Counted from the stretch's first letter, positions 25,431 to 35,103 are shown. The stretch is 64,000 nucleotides of DNA from Sphingopyxis bauzanensis (GCF_002205675.1 NZ_NISK01000004.1:124001-188000), one strand, 5' to 3'. Program-made: numbers and translations. The notes: a model not told the origin generated them from the sequence alone.

Positions 25431-26534
25431 ATGAGTTCAACGCGCTGGGCGATCGACATCGATCGCGACGATATCACGCAAGACCAATTGGTCGCCGATC
25501 CCGACACGCCTCTCGCAGCGGGACAGGTGCGCGTCCATATCGACAGCTATGCGATGACCGCGAACAACATCACCTATGCCGTGTTCGGCAAGCCCGCCGG
25601 GTTGTTCGGCAATGATCAGGGCTATTGGGATTTCTTTTCGGAGCCGGGTGCGCCCGGACGCCTGCCCGTCTGGGGTTTCGCCACGGTGACCGAAAGCGCC
25701 GCCGAGGGCCTGGCGGTCGGCGACCGTTTCTACGGCTATTACCCGATGGCGAGCGATGCCGTGCTGACCGTCGGCAAGGCCGGGCCGGGCGGCTTCACCG
25801 ACATCACCCCGCGCCGCACCACCCTGCCGCCGATCTATAACCAATATCAGCGGATCGATGCGCTGCCCGACTATCGCGCCGCCGACCATGATTATTGGCC
25901 GGTCTTCCGCCCGCTGTTTCTCACCGGGTGGCTGATCGCCGACCAGTTCGAGGATGAGGGCGATTATGGCGTCCAGCAGATTTTGATCGCCAGCGCGTCG
26001 AGCAAGACCGCGATCGGGCTGGGCTTTGCGCTCAAACAGCGCGCCGACCGCCCCGAAACGATCGGACTGACCAGCGCCGCCAATGTCGAGGCGCTCGCCG
26101 CGCAGGGAATTTATGACCGGGTGATCAGTTACGATCAGATCATGACACTCAATGCCTCCACCCCCGCCGCGCTGGTCGACATGGCCGGCAATGGCGCGGT
26201 CACGCGCGTCGTCCACAGCCATTTCGGCAGCCAGCTGCTCGCATCGATCATCGTCGGCAAATCGCATTGGGACGCGCAGGCCGATGTCGAGGGCCTGCCC
26301 GGCCCCGAACGCCAGGGATTCTTTGCCCCCGGCCGCAGCCAGAAACGCATCGCCGACTGGGGCGGCGCGGTGTTTGGGCAAAAGATCGCCGAAGCATGGC
26401 TGGCCTTCATGGATATTGCCCCGCGGCTGGCATCGGTCGATAAGCGCTGCGGCGGCGACGCGGCGCTCGCCGCCTATCGGGAAATGCTTTCGGGACAGGC
26501 CGACCCCAGAACGGGGATCGTCGTCGTCCCATGA
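25431..26534 (+). CDS. DUF2855 family protein
   Basis: A 367-residue protein with N-terminal VRVHIDSYAMTANNITYAVFG and LPVWGFATVTES blocks that look like a GroES-fold medium-chain dehydrogenase, then ILIASASSKTAIGLGFALKQR in the position of the nucleotide-binding motif. These define DUF2855, a family distantly related to MDR oxidoreductases. No enzyme activity is established. It is followed after 48 bases by a small exported protein. Confidence 0.87.
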   Translation: MSSTRWAIDIDRDDITQDQLVADPDTPLAAGQVRVHIDSYAMTANNITYAVFGKPAGLFGNDQGYWDFFSEPGAPGRLPVWGFATVTESAAEGLAVGDRFYGYYPMASDAVLTVGKAGPGGFTDITPRRTTLPPIYNQYQRIDALPDYRAADHDYWPVFRPLFLTGWLIADQFEDEGDYGVQQILIASASSKTAIGLGFALKQRADRPETIGLTSAANVEALAAQGIYDRVISYDQIMTLNASTPAALVDMAGNGAVTRVVHSHFGSQLLASIIVGKSHWDAQADVEGLPGPERQGFFAPGRSQKRIADWGGAVFGQKIAEAWLAFMDIAPRLASVDKRCGGDAALAAYREMLSGQADPRTGIVVVP

Positions 26535-26582
26535 GGGACGTGAGCGAGCATCCCGTCTGTCCGCGCCGGAAAGGATAGATCC

Positions 26583-26987
26583 ATGCCCCGTACCGTGATC
26601 GTCGCCACGGCACTCGCCTTGTCGCTTCCGATTGCCACCACTCATGCCGAAACGTCCAAGGCCACCACGGCGCGCAAGGCCGACCTCGCCGATCGCGTCG
26701 CCGGCACCTACAAGGGTGCCGTCATTTCCGACGCGCGCGGCTCATCGCGCGACAATGTCACGATCACAGTCACGCGCGTCAGCGCGAACAAGGTCGAAAT
26801 CAAATCCGCCTATGCACGAATCCCGACGGTCACCATTCCACTTGAAAAGGCAATGGATGCCATCCTCGCCGCCCGTGGCCCCCATGTTTTCCTGCTCGAC
26901 ACGGTGCGTTCGCCCGATCGGCTCGACCTCACCATCGACGATGCCAGCTGGTCGGGCACCCGCGTCTCCATCCACGCCCCCAAATAA
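26583..26987 (+). CDS. Exported hypothetical protein
   Basis: A 134-residue protein with a signal peptide (MPRTVIVATALALSLPIATTHAE, cleavage near residue 22) and a small beta-rich mature region containing AGTYKGAVISDARGSSRDNVTITVTRVSANKVEI and a C-terminal DLTIDDASWSGTRV. I do not recognise the family. The repeated strand pattern suggests a lipocalin-like or copper-binding-like barrel, but no ligand residues stand out. It sits 16 bases before the HAD gene. Confidence 0.75.
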   Translation: MPRTVIVATALALSLPIATTHAETSKATTARKADLADRVAGTYKGAVISDARGSSRDNVTITVTRVSANKVEIKSAYARIPTVTIPLEKAMDAILAARGPHVFLLDTVRSPDRLDLTIDDASWSGTRVSIHAPK

Positions 26988-27003
26988 GGTTGCCCCTTCT
27001 TCC

Positions 27004-27651
27004 ATGATCTACAGCACCGTGATTTTCGATTTCGGCGGCGTCATCACCTCGTCGCCGTTCGAGGCTTTTAACCGGCTCGAGGACGAGCGCGGGTTACCGC
27101 GCGACTTCGTCCGCCGCGTCAACGCTGCCGATCCCGACAGCAACGCTTGGGCGAAGTTCGAGCGGGCCGAGATCGATGCCGCGGCGTTCGACGCGCTGTT
27201 CGCGGCAGAAGCGCGCGCGCTGGGACATGAACTGGAGGGCGAAGCGGTGCTTGCGGTGCTCGCCGGTGCGGTGCGCCCGGTGATGGTCGCGGCGCTCGAC
27301 ACGCTGAAAGCCAAGAGCTTCACGATCGGCTGCATCACCAACAATGTCCCGTCGGGCCAGGGGGCAGGCATGGCGCGCAGCTTTGCCAAGGCCGAAGAAG
27401 TCGCTGCGATCATGGCACGCTTCGACCATGTCATCGAATCGAGCAAGGTCGGTGTCCGCAAGCCCGACCAGCGGATTTACGAAATGATGTGCGACGCGCT
27501 CGGGGTTGAACCCGCCGCCTGCATCTATCTCGACGACCTCGGCATCAACTGCAAACCCGCCGCGCAGCTGGGCATGCATGCGATCAAGGTGACCAGCGGC
27601 GAGCAGGCGCTGGCCGACCTGTCGGCGGCGCTGGGGTTGGCATTGCCCTGA
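27004..27651 (+). CDS. HAD-superfamily subfamily IA hydrolase
   Basis: A 215-residue HAD hydrolase. Motif I is FDFGGVITSS, with the nucleophile Asp retained but the +2 position Gly rather than Asp, as in YihX-like phosphatases. Motif II is TNN at about 113-115, the conserved Lys is in SSKVGVRKPDQRIY and motif IV is CIYLDDLGINC. This layout resembles epoxide-hydrolase N-terminal and sugar-phosphatase HADs; substrate unknown. ATG 27004 is used because the longer upstream frame is a shadow of the preceding gene. Confidence 0.88.
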   Translation: MIYSTVIFDFGGVITSSPFEAFNRLEDERGLPRDFVRRVNAADPDSNAWAKFERAEIDAAAFDALFAAEARALGHELEGEAVLAVLAGAVRPVMVAALDTLKAKSFTIGCITNNVPSGQGAGMARSFAKAEEVAAIMARFDHVIESSKVGVRKPDQRIYEMMCDALGVEPAACIYLDDLGINCKPAAQLGMHAIKVTSGEQALADLSAALGLALP

Positions 27652-27741
27652 TGACCGAGGTTTCGGCCGACCGGTGAATGATGGTTTGGGGTAGCGAGCT
27701 GCCCTTTCCCATTAGCGGTCGATCAATACCCACCGCTCAGT

Positions 27742-28635
27742 TCAGACACCCGCCTCGCCAAGGTTAAGTTTCGCAGCACGCGCAAAAATCTGCGTCAGCA
27801 CAGGCTCGGTGTCCGCGACGCGCATCGCGACCTGAAACTCGACGGGCGCGAGTGCTGGCATCCCCCCGATTTCGAGGAGCGCGCCGCTCGCCACCTCGCC
27901 GCGCACCATCGGCTGCGGGAAAATGCCGATCCCCCCGCCCGCCTTCGCAATGTCGATCATCGTGCGCGCATTGTTGCACAGGTTGAGCGACTTTTGCGCG
28001 ATGCGCGACGCTTCAATCGCTTCGCGCATCCGGCCGTGGATCGGCGAATGGCTGGCAAGCGACCAGACGGGCAAGCGGATGTCGCCGCCCGCAAACGCCG
28101 CCGCGGCCGCGGGGCTGGCCAGCCACACCAACTCCACCTCACCGATCGGACTGGTCTTGAGCGCCGGATGCGCGATTGGTCCCGCGGCAAAGGCGATGTC
28201 GGTGCGCCCGGTGAGCAGCTGCTGGATCAGGTTGGCGGTTAAGTCGATTTCGATCTCGAGCCCGACCTGGGGCATGTCGGCCTTCAGGCCCGCGACGAAG
28301 GCGGGCAGGCAGCTTGCCGCCGCGATCTCCCCCGCCCCGATCCGTACTACCCCGCTCGCTTCGCCATAACCGCCGCTGCCGAGCAGCGCATACTGCATGT
28401 CGCGCAGCAGCGGATCGCAATCGCGCACCAGCTTGCGCCCTGCCGCGGTGAGCGACATCGTGCGGCCGTCGCGCCGGAACAGCGCTGTCCCCAGACGCTG
28501 CTCCAGCTCGCGCATCCGCGCCGACACCGTTGGCTGGGTGGTGTTCAGCCGCTCGGCGGCGGCCGAGAACGTGCCGAGCCGATCGATCCAAAGCAAGGTT
28601 TCGAGGTGATAAAGCGCGACGCGATTGATCGACAT
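27742..28635 (-). CDS. LysR-family transcriptional regulator
   Basis: A 297-residue LysR protein with an N-terminal winged helix (LETLLWIDRLGTFSAAAERLNTTQPTVSARMRELEQRLGTALF) and a periplasmic-binding-like effector domain. It is divergent from the CoA-transferase operon with 91 bases between starts, the classic position for a regulator of that operon, where the inducer would be a keto acid or CoA ester. The effector cannot be deduced. Confidence 0.92.
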   Translation of the reverse strand: MSINRVALYHLETLLWIDRLGTFSAAAERLNTTQPTVSARMRELEQRLGTALFRRDGRTMSLTAAGRKLVRDCDPLLRDMQYALLGSGGYGEASGVVRIGAGEIAAASCLPAFVAGLKADMPQVGLEIEIDLTANLIQQLLTGRTDIAFAAGPIAHPALKTSPIGEVELVWLASPAAAAAFAGGDIRLPVWSLASHSPIHGRMREAIEASRIAQKSLNLCNNARTMIDIAKAGGGIGIFPQPMVRGEVASGALLEIGGMPALAPVEFQVAMRVADTEPVLTQIFARAAKLNLGEAGV

Positions 28636-28726
28636 TGCTTATGTATAAACACAAATTAGAACAATTAGAATTGATGAATTAAATGCGCCAAGGTCCGCGC
28701 GCCAACACTGTTAGGAGAGCCGTCCC
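28636..28726. promoter_or_regulatory. Divergent promoter region between lysR and scoA
   Basis: An AT-rich stretch, unusual for this genome, holds the perfect short dyad CAATT-AG-AATTG at 28662-28673 and several AATTAGAA repeats at 28655-28670. This is a reasonable LysR-type binding region (T-N11-A class); exact sites cannot be fixed by eye. Confidence 0.5.
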
Positions 28727-29437
28727 ATGAGGAAGAAGCAATATTCCACCGCCGCCGCCGCGCTGGAAGGCTTGCTCTTTGACGGCATGCAGATTTGCGC
28801 GGGGGGCTTTGGCCTGTGCGGCATCCCCGAACGGCTTATCGATGCGATCCGCAATGCGGGGACCAAAGACCTGACAATCGCCAGCAACAACGCTGGGATC
28901 GACGGCGAAGGGCTCGGCAAGCTGCTGCGCACGCAGCAGGTCAAGAAGATGATCAGCTCCTATGTCGGGGAAAACAAGGAATTCGAGCGCCAATATCTGG
29001 CGGGCGAGCTCGAGGTCGAATTCTGCCCGCAGGGTACGCTCGCCGAACGCTGCCGCGCCGGCGGCGCGGGCATCCCCGGCTTTTACACCAAAACCGGGGT
29101 CGGGACTGCGGTCGCTGAGGGCAAGGAAGTGAAGAGCTTCGACGGGCAGGACTATATCCTGGAGCGCGGCATCTTTGCCGACCTCGCGATCATCAAGGGC
29201 TGGAAAGCCGACGAGAGCGGCAACCTCATCTTCCGCAAGACCGCGCGCAACTTCAACGCGCCGATGGCGACCGCGGCGAAAATCTGCGTTGCCGAGGTCG
29301 AAGAAATCGTCCCAGTCGGCAGCCTTGACCCCGACACGATCCACCTACCCGGCATCTATGTGAAGCGCATGATCATCGGCGCGCCCTATGACAAGAAAAT
29401 CGAATTCCGCACGACGCGTCCGCGCGAGGCGGCGTGA
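28727..29437 (+). CDS. scoA: 3-oxoacid CoA-transferase subunit A
   Basis: A 236-residue class I CoA-transferase alpha subunit, with [16 protein letters not shown] (oxyanion-type glycine loop), [38 protein letters not shown] and VVE-like [26 protein letters not shown] motifs. It pairs with ScoB to move CoA between succinyl-CoA and acetoacetate or other 3-oxoacids. The partner is separated from it by an acid phosphatase gene. Stop TGA shares its last A with the phosphatase ATG. Confidence 0.93.
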   Translation: MRKKQYSTAAAALEGLLFDGMQICAGGFGLCGIPERLIDAIRNAGTKDLTIASNNAGIDGEGLGKLLRTQQVKKMISSYVGENKEFERQYLAGELEVEFCPQGTLAERCRAGGAGIPGFYTKTGVGTAVAEGKEVKSFDGQDYILERGIFADLAIIKGWKADESGNLIFRKTARNFNAPMATAAKICVAEVEEIVPVGSLDPDTIHLPGIYVKRMIIGAPYDKKIEFRTTRPREAA

Positions 29438-30315
29438 TGCGCGCGCTTCCGCTCGCCGCTTCGCTACTCCTTGCAGGCTGCGCAGCCACTCCTCCTGAGG
29501 TCGCAACGACCCCAACGCCGCCGTCCGCTGCGAGCCCCACGGAAGCCGCCAAGCCGCCAGTCGCGTTGCAATATCTCTACGGATCAGCCGAAGCTGCGAT
29601 TGCGGTTCGCGCGACCAACGCGCGGATCGCCGATTATGGGGTGTGGCGGATCAAGCAGCGTCCGACCGACGGCGTCATCCTCGCCGCCGGTGCGACGATG
29701 GACGTGCCGCGCTTCGAACCTTGCGGCAACAAGCCCTTCGCCGCAGTGTTTGACGCGGACGAGACGCTGATCTGGAACCTTGGCCCAATGCGCTGGTTCG
29801 CCGAAAAGAGCACCGCCTTCGATCCGAAAATCTGGGACCAGTGGGAAAAGACCGGTGCAGGCAAGGCGGTCGCCATGCCCGGCACGGTCGAGATGGTCGG
29901 CAAACTGCGCGCCGCGGGCATCGCGGTTATTGCCAACACCAACCGCACCGCCGCCAATGCGAAGGGCAGCGAGGATACGCTGCGCGCGGCCGGGCTGGGC
30001 GACTTCAAACATGGCGAGACCTTGTTCCTGATGGGCGATGATGTCGGTGGATCGAGCAAGGACATGCGCCGCGCCGCGATCGCGGCGAAATATTGCGTCA
30101 TCATCCTCGCCGGCGACCAGCTCGGCGATTTCAGCCAGCAGTTCAACGTCAGGGATCTGCCCGCCGCAACCCGCACCGCGCTCGCCACCGGCCCCACCGC
30201 TGCGGCGCTGTGGGACAAGGGCTGGTTCCTGTTCCCCAACCCCGTCTATGGCCCATGGGAAAAGCTGGGCTGGGACGACACCTTCCCCTCCGACAAAAAT
30301 TGGGAGCCGAAATAA
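29437..30315 (+). CDS. HAD-type acid phosphatase lipoprotein
   Basis: A 292-residue protein with a lipoprotein signal peptide ([14 protein letters not shown], lipobox at residues 12-16), a proline-rich linker and the acid phosphatase domain: [10 protein letters not shown] (motif DxDxT), NTNRTAAN and [17 protein letters not shown] with the late aspartates. It resembles lipoprotein e(P4) and related class B/C phosphatases that release phosphate from nucleotides at the cell surface or in the periplasm. The gene is embedded in the scoA-scoB operon: TGATG at the 5' junction and TAATG at the 3' junction. I start at ATG 29437, not GTG 29434. Confidence 0.88.
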   Translation: MRALPLAASLLLAGCAATPPEVATTPTPPSAASPTEAAKPPVALQYLYGSAEAAIAVRATNARIADYGVWRIKQRPTDGVILAAGATMDVPRFEPCGNKPFAAVFDADETLIWNLGPMRWFAEKSTAFDPKIWDQWEKTGAGKAVAMPGTVEMVGKLRAAGIAVIANTNRTAANAKGSEDTLRAAGLGDFKHGETLFLMGDDVGGSSKDMRRAAIAAKYCVIILAGDQLGDFSQQFNVRDLPAATRTALATGPTAAALWDKGWFLFPNPVYGPWEKLGWDDTFPSDKNWEPK

Positions 30316-30950
30316 TGCCCTGGACCCGCGATGACATGGCGGCGCGCGCCGCAAAGGAACTGCAGGACGGCTATTACGTCAATCTCGGGATCGGCATTCC
30401 GACCTTGGTCGCGAACCACATCCCCGCCGGGATGACGGTGACGCTCCAGTCGGAAAACGGCATGCTGGGCATCGGCCCCTTCCCGCTTGAGGGCGAAGAG
30501 GACGCCGACCTGATCAATGCGGGCAAGCAGACGATTAGCGAAGTACCCAATTCGGCCTATTTCAGCTCGTCGGACAGTTTCGCGATGATCCGCGGCGGCC
30601 ATATCGACCTGACCGTCCTGGGCGCGATGGAGATCGCCGAAAATGGTGACATCGCCAACTGGATGATCCCGGGCAAGATGATCAAGGGCATGGGCGGCGC
30701 GATGGACCTCGTCGCCGGGGTCAAGAAGATCATCGTCGTGATGGAGCACAACGCCAAGGACGGCAGCCCGAAATTCATCCCCGAATGCACTCTGCCGCTG
30801 ACCGGCAAGAATGTCGTCGACATGATTATCACCGACTTGGCGGTGTTCCGGCGCGACGATCACGCCAGCCCGTTCAAACTGATCGAACTGGCCCCCGGGG
30901 TAACCGCAGAAGAGGTCGCCGAAAAAACTACCGCGCATTATATCGCCTGA
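30315..30950 (+). CDS. scoB: 3-oxoacid CoA-transferase subunit B
   Basis: A 211-residue class I CoA-transferase beta subunit. The catalytic Glu is in [11 protein letters not shown] (about residue 46), followed by [28 protein letters not shown] and [12 protein letters not shown], all diagnostic. It completes the enzyme encoded by scoA upstream. The start ATG overlaps the phosphatase TAA by one base. A four-helix membrane protein follows after four bases. Confidence 0.94.
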   Translation: MPWTRDDMAARAAKELQDGYYVNLGIGIPTLVANHIPAGMTVTLQSENGMLGIGPFPLEGEEDADLINAGKQTISEVPNSAYFSSSDSFAMIRGGHIDLTVLGAMEIAENGDIANWMIPGKMIKGMGGAMDLVAGVKKIIVVMEHNAKDGSPKFIPECTLPLTGKNVVDMIITDLAVFRRDDHASPFKLIELAPGVTAEEVAEKTTAHYIA

Positions 30951-30954
30951 ATCG

Positions 30955-31404
30955 ATGACTAGCGTCGCCGCCAACCCCGGTTCGACCTGGCTGATGATCG
31001 GCGGCGCGTTGTCGGCCGCGGCGGCCTTGCTCCATATCGCGTGCATTTTTGGCGGCCCCGAATGGTATCGCTTCTTTGGCGCAGGCGAAGGCATGGCGCG
31101 GGCGGCGGCGCGGGGCGATTGGCAACCGACGATCATCACCCTGTGCGTCGCTGCGGTCCTGCTGATCTGGGCCGCTTTCGCCTTTTCGGGCGCGGGCGCC
31201 CTTCCCCGCCTGCCCCTGCTGCGCATCGGATTGGTGACGATCACCGCTATCTATCTTATCCGCGCGCTGGCCTTCGTGCCGGTGAACTTTGCCAGCCGCC
31301 AATATACGGACAGCTTCGCAATCTGGTCATCGCTGATCGTCCTGATTTTTGGCGCGGTTTACGCCATCGGCACCGTCAAAGCCTGGCGCCACCTGGTCCC
31401 CTAA
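30955..31404 (+). CDS. Hypothetical four-helix membrane protein
   Basis: A 149-residue integral membrane protein with four hydrophobic segments (about 12-33, 59-79, 86-105 and 119-142). A short GGPEWYRFFGAGEGMA loop after helix 1 looks conserved in type but I do not recognise a characterised family. It starts five bases after scoB, so it may be cotranscribed with the CoA-transferase operon. Confidence 0.75.
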   Translation: MTSVAANPGSTWLMIGGALSAAAALLHIACIFGGPEWYRFFGAGEGMARAAARGDWQPTIITLCVAAVLLIWAAFAFSGAGALPRLPLLRIGLVTITAIYLIRALAFVPVNFASRQYTDSFAIWSSLIVLIFGAVYAIGTVKAWRHLVP

Positions 31405-31454
31405 CGCTTCCGGGGGTGACGGCGGCGGCAGGCGCGGCTAAGACGGCGTCAACT

Positions 31455-32762
31455 ATGAGGTCGCAGTCTAATCCCGCTTCGATGCCGCGCGTTGTCCTTC
31501 TCCTTGTCGCGATAGCCGCGCTGGGGGTTTCGGGCTGGTTCGGCATTCATGCCTTTGGCGGCAACCAGCCGCTTGCCAGCGTTCCCATCCCGATCATGGC
31601 GCCGGAAAACCTGCCCGACACCCCCGCGCAATGGCGCGGCCGGATCGACTATCGTGCGCTCGACCGGCAACTCGCCGACCTCGCGCAGCGGCCCGAAATG
31701 GCCGGGCTGGCGGTGGCGGTGGTCGAGGACGGCGAATTGCGCTTCGTGCGCGCTTATGGCGTCACCGACGTGTCGACCGGTACGCCGGTCACTGCGCAGA
31801 CCATGTTCCGCTGGGCGTCGGTCTCTAAAACAACGACCGGTGTGATGGCGGCGGCGCTCGCCAAGGACGGCACGCTCGATCTGGACCGTCCAGTCGCCGA
31901 CTGGTCCACATCGCTGCGCCTGCCGCGCGGCGCAGAAGCGCAGGTGACCCTCGATGACCTCCTCGCGCAGCGCACCGGCCTCACCAAAAATGCTTATGAC
32001 GAGAAACTGGAGGAAGGGCAGAACCCCGAGCTGATCCGGACCGGACTCGCCGCCGCACCGCTGCAATGCGACCCCGGCACCTGCCACACCTATCAGAACA
32101 TCGCTTTCGACGCGGCGACCGAAATCTTGACGGCGGCGGCCGACAAACCCTTTTCCAACGCGGTCGAAGATCGCTTTTTCCTTCCGCTCGGCATGGTCAG
32201 CGCCGGTTTCGGGATGGAGCGGCTGACCGGCTCGAATGACTGGGCGAAACCGCACCGGGGTAACCATATCCTTCCCGTCAAGGAGGCCTATTGGCGTGTT
32301 CCTGCGGCGGCGGGCGTCGAAAGCGACATCGTCGATTTCGCCAAATGGATGCAGGCGATGATGGGGACGCGCCCCGATGTGCTGCCGCAATCGGTGTTGC
32401 AGCTCGCCCACCGCCCCCGCGTCGGCACTGCGAAACTCTATGGCGGCGCCTTGCGTCAGGCGATGGGCGATGCATCCTATGGCCTCGGTTGGCGCAGCTT
32501 CACCTATGGCGGCCACCGGCTCGAAGGCCATTCGGGCGCGGTTTCGGGATATCGCGCGACCATGATTTTCGAACCCGCAACGCGGACGGGCGTCGTCGCG
32601 ATGTGGAACAGCGACTGGGGCTTCCCCTTCCGCATCCCGTTTGCCGCGATCGACAGCTACCACAAGCGCGCCGATGCCGGCTGGCTCGACCTCAGCGAGC
32701 TGCCGCCCGCGCCAGGCGTGGCGGCGGCGCCCACCCCGGTTGCGGGCGCGGCGAAAGGGTAA
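31455..32762 (+). CDS. Serine hydrolase, class C beta-lactamase-like
   Basis: A 435-residue protein with an N-terminal membrane anchor or signal (VVLLLVAIAALGVSGW) and a beta-lactamase/penicillin-binding fold. The nucleophile motif is SVSK (S-x-x-K), the second motif YQN (Y-x-N) and the third HSG in place of KTG. These features fit esterase EstB and D-aminopeptidase-like serine hydrolases rather than a resistance enzyme. A proline/alanine-rich C-terminal tail is present. ATG 31455 is the first start after the preceding membrane protein gene. Confidence 0.87.
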   Translation: MRSQSNPASMPRVVLLLVAIAALGVSGWFGIHAFGGNQPLASVPIPIMAPENLPDTPAQWRGRIDYRALDRQLADLAQRPEMAGLAVAVVEDGELRFVRAYGVTDVSTGTPVTAQTMFRWASVSKTTTGVMAAALAKDGTLDLDRPVADWSTSLRLPRGAEAQVTLDDLLAQRTGLTKNAYDEKLEEGQNPELIRTGLAAAPLQCDPGTCHTYQNIAFDAATEILTAAADKPFSNAVEDRFFLPLGMVSAGFGMERLTGSNDWAKPHRGNHILPVKEAYWRVPAAAGVESDIVDFAKWMQAMMGTRPDVLPQSVLQLAHRPRVGTAKLYGGALRQAMGDASYGLGWRSFTYGGHRLEGHSGAVSGYRATMIFEPATRTGVVAMWNSDWGFPFRIPFAAIDSYHKRADAGWLDLSELPPAPGVAAAPTPVAGAAKG

Positions 32763-32834
32763 CGCGCGGGACGCTTGCTGCGGGGACCGCTGCTTGGTTA
32801 AAGCGCGCGTCCGAGAGCGAGAGGAGAATCATTG

Positions 32835-33812
32835 ATGCGCGTGCTGCTTACCGGATCGTCCGGCTGGCTTGGCCGCTATCTCGTTCCCTTGCTCAGACAA
32901 TATGGTCATACGGTCACCGGCCTTGATGTCGTGCCCGGCGCCTGGACGCAGGTGATCGGCACCGTTGCCGACCGCGCGCTAATCGATCGGACAATGGCCG
33001 AGCATGGCATCGAAGTGATCATCCACAGCGGCGCGCTGCACAAACCCGACATCATCCGCTATCCGCGCCAGGCCTTCATCGACGTCAACGTCAGCGGCAC
33101 GCTGAACCTGATCGAGGCGGCGGTTGCGGCGGGCAACGATCGGTTCCTGTTCACCTCGACCACCTCGCTGATGGTGCGCGCCGAGGTCCGGGCCGGCGCA
33201 GGCGACACCGGCGCCTGGTGGATGGACGAGGATTTCGGTCCGCTGGAGCCGCGCAACATCTATGGCATCACCAAGCTCGCTGCCGAGCAGGCGTGCCGCC
33301 TCGTCCACCGCGAGCATGGCATCAACGTGGCGATCCTGCGCACCGGACGCTTCTTTCCCGAAGATGACGACACTCATGCGGTACCGAGCGGGCCGAACCT
33401 CAAGGCGAACGAGATGCTCCACCGCCGTCTGACCGTCGAGGATGCTGCGTCCGCCCATCTCGCGGCGCTGGAGGCGGCGCCGACGATCGGCTGCGACACC
33501 TTCATCCTCTCCGCGCCGCCGCCGTTCGCGCGCGACGATGCCGAGGAGCTTGCCCGCGACGCCCGCGCGGTCATCGCACGCGCCCACCCCGATGCCGCCG
33601 AGCTCTATGCAGCGGCGGGCTGGGTTCTTCCCGAGACGATCGACCGCGTTTACGACCCGTCGCACGCCGCGCACCGCTTCGGCTGGCGCGCCCGCAGCGA
33701 CTTCGCCAGCGTACTGGCGGCGCTGCGCGAGGGCAGCGCGCTGCCTTTCGCGCACGACCCCGCCTACACCTCCCCCATCGTCGCACAGGAGCGCGAAGCA
33801 TGTACGAGTTGA
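32835..33812 (+). CDS. NAD-dependent epimerase/dehydratase family protein
   Basis: A 325-residue extended SDR. The cofactor loop is TGSSGWLG (TGxxGxxG, residues 6-13), then HSGALHKPD, FTSTTSLM and the active-site YGITK motif (YxxxK) near residue 138. C-terminal substrate part is typical of sugar-nucleotide-like epimerases but substrate unknown. ATG 32835 is preceded by GAGAGGAGAATC. Its last 13 bases overlap the start of the GST pseudogene. Confidence 0.87.
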   Translation: MRVLLTGSSGWLGRYLVPLLRQYGHTVTGLDVVPGAWTQVIGTVADRALIDRTMAEHGIEVIIHSGALHKPDIIRYPRQAFIDVNVSGTLNLIEAAVAAGNDRFLFTSTTSLMVRAEVRAGAGDTGAWWMDEDFGPLEPRNIYGITKLAAEQACRLVHREHGINVAILRTGRFFPEDDDTHAVPSGPNLKANEMLHRRLTVEDAASAHLAALEAAPTIGCDTFILSAPPPFARDDAEELARDARAVIARAHPDAAELYAAAGWVLPETIDRVYDPSHAAHRFGWRARSDFASVLAALREGSALPFAHDPAYTSPIVAQEREACTS

Positions 33813-34482
33813 TCACTGCCAACCGCAATTATTCGAGCTGGTCGCTGCGTCCATGGGTGCTGATGACCGCGCTCGGTATCGCGTTTCGCGACCGCATCGA
33901 GCCGTTCACCAAGCCCGCCAATTACGACGATTTCCGCAGCTTCTCGCCGACCGGACAGGTTCCGGCGCTGCTCCACGAGGAGCGCACCATCTATGATTCG
34001 CTCGGCATCACGCTGTATCTCGCCGACCGGCACGAGGGCGTGTGGCCGGTCTCGAGCCGGACGCGCGCGCCTGGGCGCAGTGCGCGGCGTGCGAAATGCA
34101 CAGCGGCTTTGCGGCGCTGCGCAACGATTGCACGATGAATGTCGGGGTGCGCGTCACCCCGAAGCCGATGTCCGACGCGCTCAAAGCCAACATCGCGCGG
34201 ATCCGCGAATTGTTCGAGGAGGGGCTGGCGAAATTCGGCGGCCCTTGGCTAACCGGGCCGGATTTTACCGCGGTCGACGCCTTCTTCGCCCCGGTCGCGT
34301 TTCGCATCCGCGCCTATGGCCTCGACGTCGGCGCCGGGCAGGCGTGGGTCGACCACATCCTCGCGCACCCCGCGATGCTCGATTGGGAGCGGCAGGCGCT
34401 CGCCGAAAGCTGGCGCGAGGTCGGACATGAGGAAGAACTGCGCGCCTGCGGAGCGATTACGGCGGATTACCGGACGGGGTAG
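33800..34482 (+). pseudogene. Glutathione S-transferase gene with an apparent one-base deletion
   Basis: The first frame (33800 to 34138) encodes a typical GST thioredoxin-like N-terminus: NRNYSSWSLRPWVLM, PTGQVPALLHE and YDSLGITLYLADRH. After GVWPVSS it becomes arginine-rich nonsense. From about 34054 the next frame continues the family with EPDARAWAQCAACEMHSGFAALRNDC through the helical domain to a TAG at 34482. Inserting one C into GGTCTCGAG at about 34050 gives VWPVLEPDARAW and restores about 228 residues. No other lesions are seen, so this is recent decay or a sequencing error. Confidence 0.87.
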
Positions 34483-34502
34483 CTCCACTATCTTCGTCTT
34501 TT

Positions 34503-34580
34503 TTGCGAGCGCAGCGAAGCAATCCAGGCCGGTTGACGCAGGCTCTGGATTGCCGCGTCGCTTCGCTCCTCGCAATGACG
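34503..34580. repeat. Intergenic palindromic repeat, family B copy 2
   Basis: Nearly identical to the copy at 20164-20246 from GCGAGCG through the right end CGCAATGACG, but the leftmost CGTCATT is replaced by TTTT. It lies in the gap between the convergent GST pseudogene and crtZ, with its right end five bases from the crtZ stop. Confidence 0.87.
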
Positions 34581-34584
34581 AAAC

Positions 34585-35103
34585 TTAATCGTTCAAAGCT
34601 TCACGCACCACCGCAATCCCGGCCTCGCGCTGGACTTTCAACTCCGCCTTCAGCTTCGCCGGATCGCGCGCAAAGACGAAGCCGAAACTGACCCCGCCTT
34701 CCTTGCCGATCGTCGCATGGTGCAGCTTGTGCGCCTGCACCAGCCGCTTGGCATAGCCGCTCCGCGGCACCCAGCGGAAATAGCGTTGATGCACCAGTCC
34801 GTCGTGGACGACGGTATAGATGATCCCGTAAAACAGCACCCCCAGCCCGATCCACGTCCCCGGCTCCCACGCCGACGATCCCATGATCATCTGGCTGCCC
34901 ACCACAAACATCGAAATGCTGAGCGCCGCGCCGAACAGCCCGAACAGATCATTCTTTTCCAGCATCTTGTCGTGCGGTTCATGATGGTCACGGTGCCATG
35001 CCCAGCCGAAACCATGCATGATATATTTGTGGCTCGCCCAGGCGACGAACTCCATCGCGAAGACAGTGGCGAGAATGAGCGCGAAGATGGCGGGCAGCGA
35101 CAT
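34585..35103 (-). CDS. crtZ: Beta-carotene hydroxylase
   Basis: A 172-residue integral membrane di-iron hydroxylase of the CrtZ/sterol-desaturase superfamily. The eight or more conserved His residues occur in HKYIMH, HRDHHEPH, HDGLVH and HKLHH clusters. CrtZ hydroxylates beta-carotene at C3 to make zeaxanthin, a step in the yellow carotenoids of sphingomonads. No other carotenoid gene is in the window, so it appears isolated. Four hydrophobic segments are visible. Confidence 0.92.
   Translation of the reverse strand: MSLPAIFALILATVFAMEFVAWASHKYIMHGFGWAWHRDHHEPHDKMLEKNDLFGLFGAALSISMFVVGSQMIMGSSAWEPGTWIGLGVLFYGIIYTVVHDGLVHQRYFRWVPRSGYAKRLVQAHKLHHATIGKEGGVSFGFVFARDPAKLKAELKVQREAGIAVVREALND

Noticed and set aside
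31455..32762. Beta-lactamase resistance gene
   Set aside because: The third motif is HSG not KTG and the sequence resembles esterase-type serine hydrolases, so resistance is not supported.
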